In this document: positions 55,940 to 64,000 of the stretch, one piece after another
Layout of the letters: each line of letters begins with the position of its first letter
Numbering within the stretch: position 1 is the first letter of the stretch
Source of the DNA: Zygnema cylindricum
Taxonomy: Eukaryota; Streptophyta; Zygnematophyceae; Zygnematales; Zygnemataceae
Direction: 5' to 3'
DNA: 64,000 nucleotides
Assembly: GCA_037447655.1 (NCBI GenBank)
Contig: JBBHKE010001684.1
Location: forward strand, 367,290-431,289
The notes under the pieces: model-generated
Databases searched by the model: none
Told to the model about the DNA's origin: nothing
The model's input: the letters and a program-made list of their open reading frames with translations, nothing else
Position numbers and translations under genes: made by a program

Positions 55940-56870
55940 TGTGGTCTCCATTGACCCACAGAATGAGCAACCTATGTAAAGCCTCAAGGATAATATTTGC
56001 CCCTTCCACTTTCCCACTGAATAAGTGCCGCCCAGGCACACAAATATTCTGACCACCCTCGCCCTTGTGAGGACAAGACTCCCTTAAGTCAAACGCAAAA
56101 AGAATCACAGAATTTTCTCCCCTGAGCAGTAAGTTATGGCTGTTCAAAGATGACCTTTATAGTTACCAGCTCTCTTAGAGAGAGGTACCTAAATATCACT
56201 AAGTCTTGGTGTGCCTACTCACGACTACTATTCCAATAGGAACACTATATAGTACAAGAAGGTACAGTAGGAGATGTACTTATTGTATGGCCATTGTACC
56301 ACATGGTCTACAAGGTGACACTTGTCAAATCGGGAGCCATGGTTCCTCCTTCCATCTTCTCCGGTATCAAATAATGTGGCGCCACGTGGCACCGCGTGAC
56401 GCTATCTCCAAAATGACGCCAAAAGCTCACTTCGCGTGGCGGCTACAATGTCGGCCGTCCAATCAAAACATATTTTACACGGTTCAGATTGGCGTACATG
56501 CATGAATTGCTCCTTTTGGTTAGTCTGTTGTTAATTAGCTGTTGCGTTAATGTTTATATATTTTTGAAACCCGTTACATGTATCGTTTCGATAACTCGCT
56601 AGTGGATAAGCCTTATTTCTACATACTAGTTAACACACTTAGGTTCAAATCTGGACTTAGGCAATATTTTAGTAAAATATCCTCTACTTCAAAATCTGGC
56701 ACTTTCTTAATATGGTGGACTTAGGCAATATTTTAGTAAAATATCCTCTACTTCAAAATCTGCCACTTTCTTAATATGGCGGCAGCCATGGCGTGCCTTT
56801 GATCCTCACTCTCTTTCTTTAAAGTAAAACTAAAATAGAGAAGTGAACTATTAATTACCTGTTTTCAACA
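55940..56870 (-). repeat. 5' LTR of copia element A (931 bp)
   Basis: Matches 50614-51491. It is longer mainly because a 64-bp segment is duplicated in tandem (56653-56716 and 56717-56780). The tRNA-like segment lies at 56589-56660 in more degraded form than in the other LTR. Confidence 0.9.
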
Positions 56871-57626
56871 GTTTTCGAAGATAGATAAGGAAATCAATTT
56901 GGAGAAGGTTATGTAATTGATTGTTTGCAAAGTAAGTCAAAATGGATTAGACCACAGAAAGATCAAAGTTTAGTAATTTCAGTGAATGCTGTAAGTTCTG
57001 AAAGAGGGGATCTAAGTTTATGGTGCCATAGACTTTGTCATAATTCTGAGTCTAATTTAAAGAATATGATGCAGAAAGAGGGTAAAGAGGGTATAGACTA
57101 TACAGAAACATATGCACCTCTAGTGAAGTTTGATAGTTGAAGGATGATTATTGCGATTGCTGCTGCTAAGAGAAAGCATATCCTATCCTCTACTTCAAAA
57201 TCTGCCACTTTCTAAATATGGCGGCAGCCATGGCGTGCCTTTGATCCTCACTCTCTTTCTTTAAAGTAAAACTAAAATAGAGAACTGAACTATTAATTAC
57301 CTCTTTTCAACAGTTTTCGAAGATAGAGAAGGAAATCAATTTGGAGAAGGTTATGTAATTGATTGTTTGCAAAGTAAGTTAAAATGGATAAGACCACAGA
57401 AAGATCAAAGTTCAGTAATTTCAGTCAATGCTGTAAGTTCGGAAAGAGGGGATCTAAGTTTATGGCATCATAGACTTTGTCATACTTCTGAGTCTAATAT
57501 AAAGAATATGAGGCAGAAAGAGGGTAAAGAGGGTATAGACTATACAAAAACATATGCACCTGTAGTGAAGTTTGATAGTTTAAGGATGATTATTGCGATT
57601 GCTGTTGCTAAGATAAAGCATATCTA
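56742..57626 (+). repeat. ~443-bp tandem duplication across the A/B junction
   Basis: Copy 1 is about 56742-57184 and copy 2 about 57185-57626. Each holds the outer ~130 bp of LTR A plus ~310 bp of element B coding sequence (LSLWHHRLCH... to KFDS.RMIIAIA). Because a unit spans the junction, the duplication happened after A inserted into B. Copy 1 has an extra stop (TGA after KFDS). Confidence 0.88.
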
Positions 57627-58812
57627 CCGAATGGATGTGGAAAGTGCTTTTCTAAATGGAGAATTGGTAGAAGAAGTATATATGAAGATTCTAGAAGGAG
57701 TTTCGGGCAAACCTGGACATGTGTGGAAGTCGCCCTATAGACTTAAGCAAGCACCAAGGACTTGGTATACTTGTCTTCATAAGGTACTTTTGGATATTGG
57801 TTTTGTTCGTACATTTTTAGATTAAGGTGTTTATGTCAAAGGAGAAGGAGTTGATTAGATTATATTTAGTGTGTATGTTTATGATTCTATTATGATTTCA
57901 GATAGTCTTGATAGGATCCAGGATTTGAAATATTTTCTTAGTAAATTCTTCAAAGTTACAGACTTAGGAGAAGCTAGATACATTATTGGTATTGAGGTGA
58001 TAAGAGATGAGTTTGGTTCCTTGAAACTTAGTTAGGAACAATATTGTAAGGATTTCTTAGTTAGGTTTTCTATGTTGAATGCTAAGCCTTTAAGTACACC
58101 TTTGGATCCTAGAGTTCAGTTGAGTAAAGCAGAAAGTGAGCCAACAATTGATGTACTTTATAGAGAAGCAGTTAGTTGTTTGATTTATCTTAGTGTTGGA
58201 ACTAGACCAGATATTTTAGCTGCTGTTAGTATTGTGAGTAAGTATTGTCAAGCACCTAAGAAGTGTCATTGGGAGAGTGTTAAAAGGATATTTAGATATT
58301 TGGTTGGAACATTAAGTCATGGTTTAGTTTATAAGGCGGATTCAGAGTTAGATTGTTTTGGATATTGCGATTCCGATTGGGGTGGAGACTTCGACACGGG
58401 AAAGTCAACATCCGGTTACGCTTTCGTATTATGTGGAGGTGCGATTTCATGGAGTTCGAGACTTCAACCTACGGTGGCATTGAGTTCGACGGAGGCCGAA
58501 TATATGGCGGCTTGCCATGCTGCCAAAGCTTCAATTTGGTTAAGAGAAATGTTAAGTGAGTTGGGAATTATTATTCAATGTATGAAGTTGTTTTCAGATA
58601 GTATGTCTAGTATTGCATTGGCTAAGAATCCAGTGTTTCATAAGAGGACTAAGCATATTAGGATTCAGTGGCATTTTGTGAGAGACTTAGTAAATGCTGG
58701 TGAAATTGAGTTCATTTTTGTACCAACGGGTGAAGAAATAGCTGACACGTTAACTAAAGCTGTTATGCATGATGTCTTTGTGAGAGGAAGGCCTAAGTTA
58801 GGATTATTTTGA
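57331..58812 (+). pseudogene. pol of copia element B: pre-integrase joined to RT, then RNase H
   Basis: The frame passes from the pre-integrase zinc region (LSLWHHRLCHTSESNIKNM) straight to the RT start (GIDYTKTYAPVVKFDS), so the integrase core is deleted. RT blocks are YRMDVESAFLNGELVEEVYM and PYRLKQAPRTW. In-frame stops lie at 57823-57825 and 57856-57858. The catalytic YVDD is VYVYD (TAT at 57880-57882, expected GAT). Another TAG lies at 58033-58035. The RNase H part (from 58072) is open: TRPDILAAVSIVSKY, DSDWGGDFDTGKSTSGYAFV, LSSTEAEYMAACHA, KHIRIQWHFVRD, EEIADTLTKAV. Inactive on several counts. Confidence 0.87.
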
Positions 58813-58855
58813 GTTTGGTTGAGATTTAGTATAGATTCAACAGTGAGAGAGGGAT

Positions 58856-59471
58856 TGTTAGGATTTACAATGGTTGAATCTTTGTTTACGTAATTTTGGT
58901 TCGTAGTTAGTGTGGATATAGATTTGGTCGTGCGTCGGTTCGCGTATTTTAGTTTTGTTTCGTTTAGTTTGATTTGGTATTTCGTGTGTATACGTTTCGC
59001 GTGTACGCGATTTGATTTGATTTGTTTTATTTTGTTTCATTTAAGTTCTAGTACCGTACGTCGAGAAGTTTCGTTTCGCGCGACAAACATCTAGTTGTTT
59101 CGTTTCGCGTAAGTTAAGTTTCTAGTACAGGACTGTCAGTTTTGTTTCCAGTGATTTCATTTTGCGTTGTACCATATTTGCGTCTAAGTACATTGTGACG
59201 CTTGTAGAAATAGTGTTCTAGATTATTTCCGTGGCTAAGTTAAAAAGCCATCGTGTGAGTGTGGTAGAATCAATTAGAAAGAAAATTAAGTAAAGTGTAA
59301 TGTTTAAGGATTGAGTTAATATGAGTTTATTTTATTGAGTATTATATTTGCCTCTATCTTGGATTATGAGCTTTCAATGTGTTATAATGTTTGTTATGAT
59401 TTTAATTTCGCTTCCGCATTGAGACATTTATGTAATTGTGAGCGCATTCCGATTGACTTTTCTTCCTCTCA
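58856..59471 (+). repeat. 3' LTR of copia element B (616 bp)
   Basis: Starts TGTTAGGATTTACAATGGTT and ends CTTTTCTTCCTCTCA. It aligns with 48198-48873, with one larger gap (near 59265-59285 relative to the 5' LTR) and scattered substitutions. Confidence 0.88.
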
Positions 59472-60480
59472 GAGGGGAGAGAGAGAGAGAAAACGAGAGT
59501 GGGAAAGAGAGATAGGGAGAGATGGAGAGAGAGAGCGAGAGAGGGAGAGGTAGCGAGAGAGAGAGCTCGCGAGACAGATTTCGACAGGACATAAATACTC
59601 TAAGAGGAATAAAAAGGGGTAAACACGTATAAGGTACAAAACTACATAAACTTACATTAACTTTACATATACTCAACGTCGAAAATTTTCGAAAATGAGG
59701 ATCGGTTTCTTCCAAACCTTCTGCTTGCATTCTTCCCTTCTCCTGTTTTATAATGTGGATTTACTCCACATAAGTCTGAAAAAACAAACCCCAGCCTCAT
59801 CTTTCTATTCAGTAAACTGCATTTTAACATATTGAAATTGTAAATATTGTTGAAAGTGTTTTGCGATTGCCATTATTCGACCTCTTTTAACTGAAACATT
59901 TATGCATTTGTAAGGTATTTCCAGTTTATCTTTCATTTAGTAAAGTGCATTTTTATGAGTTAAGACTGCAAATGTCACTGAATATATTTTGCATTCTTCA
60001 CTTCTCCTGTTTTTTTAATGTGGATACAGTCCACTAAAATGACTCTGAAAAGGTAAATTCCGGCCGCTTGTAGTTTTTCATTTTTGGCATTGACACCCCC
60101 TTTGTACCCGTGGACTCCGATGGTTTCTCGTCGCACTTTTTTAATTCCATCTGGTTTTATTTTTATATTTTATTCGGAAAAATGCATTTTGACATGTTAA
60201 AACTGAAAATATCGTTGAAAGTGTTTGCAGTTGCTGTTATTAAGCTCTTATAATATGCACTTGTAAGCTATTGTTACCCTTTATTTCCCAGTTTACCTTC
60301 CATTCAGTGACCACAATTTCACATATTAAAGCAGTTTCGGGTATTAGACTCTTTGGGCCGGTATTTTCATACATTTGTAAGTTGTTTCCATATTTTTCTC
60401 TCCATTTCATTCCCTCCACATTATTGCATACACATTATTATATATTATAATTATATATACATTATTATTATTATTATTAG

Positions 60481-60557
<77 letters not shown>

Positions 60558-60564
60558 TGTCATA

Positions 60565-60600
<36 letters not shown>

Positions 60601-60620
60601 TGTCATATATTTATTTTTCA
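60481..60620. repeat. (AT)n microsatellite with a repeated interruption
   Basis: Long AT run broken twice by GAGTGTCATATATTTAT, so the AT tract plus interruption is itself duplicated. Likely unstable. Confidence 0.92.
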
Positions 60621-61517
60621 CAATGTATCATGTAAAATGCTCTCGGACTCCTTCTTAGTCTTCTGACCAGTTTTGGGGTACAAATAACATTATATTTTGT
60701 CGAAAAAAAAACATTTATTCCTAAACAATGAACCTTCGCCAGAAAAAGATCTTACTTCACAAATTTTTGGGGCATAAGTTGTAGAAACGGAATTGTCATA
60801 GGAACAGATTTAACACAAAAAACTGTGGAAAGGACAATTTTTTGTCCTTCAAACAAAATTTCATGTTAACTATATTCTAAATTTCCATCCGATAATACAA
60901 GTCAAACTTCCCAAGGTCAGATATCAATGGTTAAATCCGGTATTTAAAATTTAAAGATAACATAAACAAAAAACAAGAAAACAAAGCAAGGCTACAAAAC
61001 AAGCAAACAATAATCATATTTTGAACTTCATAACATAAAATTCAAGAAAGTTTTTTTTTTAAATAAACCGAATTGTAGAAATAAATCTTTGTACAAGGGC
61101 ACATAGAATACAATCTACCAAATGGGCATTTAATTTTAATAATGAGGTTAATACACTTCAATTTTCCCATTTTTGTCTCTTGGGATTTGGAGCCCATTCT
61201 TACAACTGATTCCTACTGGAGGAAATCAACTTATTTTATTTTAGATTAGAAACCCAATTTTACAACTATCGCCTTCTTGAGGGAGTCAATTTCGTGAAAT
61301 CTCTCACAGTTTTGACCACCAAACTCTATTTTACAAGTTATCTCACACCTTCAGCTTTCTGAAAGCAATTTTATTCGACAGTTTTCCTCCCTCCACCCCC
61401 ATCTTGTAACTATTCTGGTACTAATATTTCATTGAAATGTCCCTTCCTTTCAGTCTTCTTCAAGCCCCAAAAACCTATAAACCAAACCAAACCAAAATTT
61501 CGAGACAAAATTTGGCC

Positions 61518-61590
61518 TCCCTCCCTCCCTCCCTCCTTCCCTCCCTCCCTCCCTCCCTCCCTCCCTCCCTCCCTCCCTCCCTCCCTCCCT
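61518..61590. repeat. (CCCT)n tetranucleotide microsatellite
   Basis: Nearly pure CCCT/CCTC repeat with one CCTT interruption, just downstream of the stop of the minus-strand frame at 61617. Confidence 0.95.
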
Positions 61591-61616
61591 CTCCCTCTCC
61601 ACACAAAAAAAATTCC

Positions 61617-63314
61617 CTACCCTCGCGGCATCGGTCGTTGGGCCGCTAAATGCCCGGTCGGTCTTGTAACGGAAAACTGCGAGGTTCTATGTGCGTCGTG
61701 CGTTTTCCGTGGACCGGCCGCCAAAAGCATACTGGTTCTCCAAGCGCCACATCTTCTCGCCATTTCGGCCAATAGGAGGCTCTCGTCCCTCGTGTATCTC
61801 CTCTTAGAAGCCGTCAGTTTCAGAAGGTCGGAAGTTTCCAAAGGAGCCGGATGACTCTTGAGGAGATGGGACCACTCGGAGGAAGGTTTCGACGGCTTTC
61901 GGGGATCGGAAGGGGGAGAGGAGGGAGAGAGAGGTCTCGCTGTCTCCGTTTTTGTTTCCGTTTCAGTTTCCGTTTTTGGTTCGGTTTTTTGTCTGTATTC
62001 TGGAGTTTTTTCCGATGTATGCGGGGATAATGCTGACGTGGCAGCGTCTGTTCCTGGGATTCCGGGAGAGGCTGACAGCTGGTAGGAGAGAGTGGACATA
62101 ATTTCTGAGGAGGAGGGAGAGGAAGGGATGGGGATAAGTGGTACGGAACCCATGGCTATGATAGGAGAATAAAAAGTGGGAGGGAGGAGAGAGGAAGGAT
62201 GGGGAGGGAGAGCAATGGCTCTACTTTGAATTCCAGATGAAGACGAGGAGAAGCTTGGGTGAGAAGAGAGAACAGGGGGAGAGGGAGAGCGAGGGGAGGC
62301 CACAATTGCAGAAGAAATAGAAGGAGAGAAAGCCCTGGTTGCCAGAGGAGGAGAGGAGGGATGTGACGTCATCGATGCAGAAGAAGGAGAGAGAGAAGTT
62401 CCCATGGTTGTCGGGGCAGGAGAAGCAGCAAAAGAGGGAGAAGAAGAAGGGGTGGGAGAGAGAGAGGGAGAGGGAGGGAGAGAGAGAGACCGAGAGGTAG
62501 TCTTTGAAAGAACGGGTCCGGCTGCCCCAGCCGACCGGAGAGCTTCTGCCAAAGCCCCCATATTCTGGAGCGAATATTCCTCCATTTCCCCACTTAAATT
62601 TTTCCTTTGGAAAATCTCAAAATTGCTTTCCCCAAATAACTGACTTTGGTTTCCCGAGGAAGAGCAATTTACGGAACCGACAGAACTGAGTGACGTCATG
62701 GAACTCACGGAACTGATTGGTGTAGAATAAGACAAATACCCATTTGAATTTGGGATTCTGGGAGTCTCAGAAATGGGGACAGCTGTCAGCCAATTACGAG
62801 CCGCCAGCTGTCGAGCATGGACAGGTGGCGAATTCTGATTGGCTTGTGATTTGCCCTTAGAAGTGTGAGATAGAGAGGAGGAGGGGGAGGGAGAGGGATA
62901 AGGAGAGGGAGAGAGATAGGGAGAGGGAGAGGGAGAGGGAGAGATCTCTTCCTGAAGAAAAGCAACAAGCTCGTCTACTGCGGCAGGATCCAAAACTGGT
63001 TCCAGTTCCATGTCATCCGTTACAGTTACAGGTAACGAACTTCCAAGAGAAGGAGAGAAGGAGGTTTCCGTAGCGCATGACGGGAAAGTACGCTGCTTTA
63101 GAGCTCTATCAGTTTGCCAGGTGTCCATAGTTCTTCCCTCTTTTCCTCTCTCTTGTCCTCTCTCTCTCCCCCCCTCCCTCTCTTTCTCTTTGGGATTGTC
63201 ACGTCGGGTCGTTCCTAGAAGCTGCCAAAGTTCTGAGAGAGTTTCCTGGAAGTTTCCTTTCTCTTCCCCTTCTTGGGTATAGGAACACGTGGAAATTGAT
63301 GTGATGGAAGACAT
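61617..63314 (-). CDS. Ser/Pro-rich protein of unknown function, 565-aa open frame
   Basis: The longest open frame in the window (ATG 63314 to TAG 61617). The N-terminal ~70 residues include a Glu/Arg/Gly-rich charged run. An acidic/hydrophobic patch (DDMELEPVLDPAAVDELVAF) follows at about residue 100, then SPSPSP repeats, a patch MEEYSLQNMGALAEALRSAG (about 240), a long Ser/Pro-rich region, a TETETETKTE run (about 465), and a basic C-terminal part (LLKLTASKRRYTRDESLLLA). The structured patches between low-complexity stretches and the frame's length argue for a real coding exon, perhaps of a disordered regulatory protein. The bias of CT-rich DNA could also give a long chance frame. The true 3' end may be spliced. 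No family recognised. Confidence 0.45.
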   Translation of the reverse strand: MSSITSISTCSYTQEGEEKGNFQETLSELWQLLGTTRRDNPKEKEREGGRERGQERGKEGRTMDTWQTDRALKQRTFPSCATETSFSPSLGSSLPVTVTDDMELEPVLDPAAVDELVAFLQEEISPSPSPSPYLSPSPYPSPSPSSSLSHTSKGKSQANQNSPPVHARQLAARNWLTAVPISETPRIPNSNGYLSYSTPISSVSSMTSLSSVGSVNCSSSGNQSQLFGESNFEIFQRKNLSGEMEEYSLQNMGALAEALRSAGAAGPVLSKTTSRSLSLPPSPSLSPTPSSSPSFAASPAPTTMGTSLSPSSASMTSHPSSPPLATRAFSPSISSAIVASPRSPSPPVLSSHPSFSSSSSGIQSRAIALPPHPSSLLPPTFYSPIIAMGSVPLIPIPSSPSSSEIMSTLSYQLSASPGIPGTDAATSALSPHTSEKTPEYRQKTEPKTETETETKTETARPLSPSSPPSDPRKPSKPSSEWSHLLKSHPAPLETSDLLKLTASKRRYTRDESLLLAEMARRCGAWRTSMLLAAGPRKTHDAHRTSQFSVTRPTGHLAAQRPMPRG

Positions 63315-64000
63315 GGTTTCCGGAAAAAGAGGAAGACAAGTCTTCCCTGCTGCCCTATTTCCTCCCTCCCTCCCTCCCTCGCTCCCTCTCTCTATTTTAC
63401 ACTCTCTTCTTTAATATTCCACTTGGTCTGGGATAGTGGACGGCCCAAAATTCACAGAGAATCGTACTTTTGAGTGAGACCCAAAGGGGAGAGAGAGAGA
63501 AGAAGAGGGATGGAGAGAGAGGAAGAGGGATAGGGAGAGATAAAGAGGCAAGAGGGAAGAGAGAGAGAGAAAGAGAGAGAGAGAGAGGGAGAGGCGGAGC
63601 GATTAGTGGGATGGTACAGTAATGAGTTCCTGAAGGGATTCAAATAACAGGGCACAAGTCGTATCGTCCAAAGACGAGTGCATTATGTAGGTCTTCTGGA
63701 CACGTGGCAGCCAGTCACGACTTTTGCAAAGAGAAAATACGCAAATAGTCCACGAAGAAAAAGAGACAAAGGGTCGATTTGTCGTACATAGAGACCGTGT
63801 GAGAAATGGTGAAAGGCTCGACTTGCCGTACGTAACGTGACATGTCGGTGCCCAAACATCGGGAGCGGGAAATGTGGCCGCGGATTATTTGTCGGCTTGC
63901 GCGCAGAGCACGGAAACGGTAAATGTCGGTTTGTGCATAAATGACTGCCTATTGGAGGTTGGTAACGATGACAGGGAGGCTCGTAGGAGGTCTGGGAGGG
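63315..64000. other. upstream of the Ser/Pro-rich frame
   Basis: CT-rich on the coding strand just upstream of the ATG ((CCCT)n at 63361-63385, + strand orientation). A GA-rich tract lies at 63485-63595, then unique sequence to the window end. No promoter element is identified with confidence and no further gene is seen. Confidence 0.4.

Larger units (their letters stand above)
50614..56870 (-). mobile_element. Ty1/copia LTR retrotransposon A, nested in B, defective
   Basis: 6257 bp, with LTRs at 50614-51491 and 55940-56870. Coding order on the minus strand is gag (55927), protease, integrase, RT, RNase H (51505), the copia order. Element B sequence continues on both sides (FENGIIVFE before, FEDREGNQ-like after). 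No initiator-Met primer site is visible; the gag ATG follows the 5' LTR by only about a dozen bases, so the leader seems lost or atypical. Target duplication is not clear. Confidence 0.9.
48198..59471 (+). mobile_element. Ty1/copia LTR retrotransposon B, interrupted and defective
   Basis: LTRs are at 48198-48873 and 58856-59471 (TGTTA...TCA). A primer-binding site lies just inside the 5' LTR, and a purine tract (GTGAGAGAGGGA) lies just before the 3' LTR. The order is gag, protease remnant, pre-integrase zinc region, RT and RNase H. The integrase core is missing, and element A (50614-56870) is inserted in the middle. No matching 5-bp target duplication is visible (GTCGA before, GAGGG after). 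Confidence 0.9.
59472..61616. other. intergenic with microsatellites, no gene seen
   Basis: GA-rich tract at 59476-59570, (AT)n at about 60481-60620, (CCCT)n at 61518-61590. Related ~150-bp segments around TTCTTCCCTTCTCCTGTTTT-type strings (59730-59760 and 59998-60020) and TTTCAGTTTA/AAAGTGCATTTT words suggest an old local duplication. No coding sequence is supported. Confidence 0.5.

Noticed and set aside
48198-59471. Reassigned stop codons to explain the in-frame TAG/TAA in the copia elements
   Set aside because: Host genes here (RPL17, coiled-coil gene) use stops normally, and the elements also have frameshifts and catalytic losses. Ordinary decay explains them.
60353-60556. Plus-strand frame ending in repeated Ile-Tyr
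   Set aside because: It is a translation of the (AT)n microsatellite.
61432-61854. Plus-strand Pro-rich frames over the (CCCT)n repeat
   Set aside because: Low complexity, and antisense to the longer minus frame ending at 61617.

Overview
The window looks like nuclear DNA of a streptophyte plant. The clearest gene is a plant-type 60S ribosomal protein L17 split over seven exons with GT-AG introns. There are also 72-bp single-repeat LRR exons, a plant-type coiled-coil gene, two Ty1/copia retrotransposons and several families of small DNA transposons. The species cannot be named from the sequence. The large introns, the heavy (GA)n/(CT)n microsatellite load and a SIRT7-like sirtuin tail would fit an early-diverging lineage (charophyte, bryophyte, lycophyte or fern), but that is inference. 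Overall the window is gene-poor, AT-rich and repeat-dominated.

Layout. 1-4290: transposon debris, including an 8-bp-TSD MITE family whose termini read CATAGTTCAAAAGTAG. 4292-9763 (-): six-exon gene for a coiled-coil protein. 9764-30500: mostly non-autonomous DNA transposons. These are TTA/TAA-flanked PIF/Harbinger-like elements, the CATAG MITEs, an ATCGAT-rich foldback family, and a family carrying the motif CTATTAGTGTTAA. One inverted repeat (about 13362-16540) carries three independent insertions in one arm while the other arm keeps the matching empty sites. A broken hAT transposase lies at 27169-27759 (-), and a LINE-like ORF2 tail at 30531-30852 (+). 32039-35358 (-): RPL17. 38387-40879 (-): C-terminal exons of a SIRT7-like sirtuin, with no catalytic exons visible. 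42350-47339 (-): N-cap and five LRR exons, with no kinase or C-terminal part visible. 43975-44740 (+): a copia RNase H fossil inside the LRR gene's second intron. 48198-59471: a copia element on the + strand (B), split by a second copia element on the - strand (A, 50614-56870), followed by a roughly 443-bp tandem duplication across the junction. 61617-63314 (-): a long Ser/Pro-rich open frame.

The host genes (coiled-coil protein, L17, sirtuin tail, LRR fragment, Ser/Pro-rich frame) are all on the minus strand but look functionally unrelated. L17 is the only one that reads as plainly complete and functional. Both copia elements are dead: they carry catalytic substitutions, frameshifts and in-frame stops. 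Exon boundaries were placed by eye from reading frame, splice consensus and family similarity. No alignment or database search was run.
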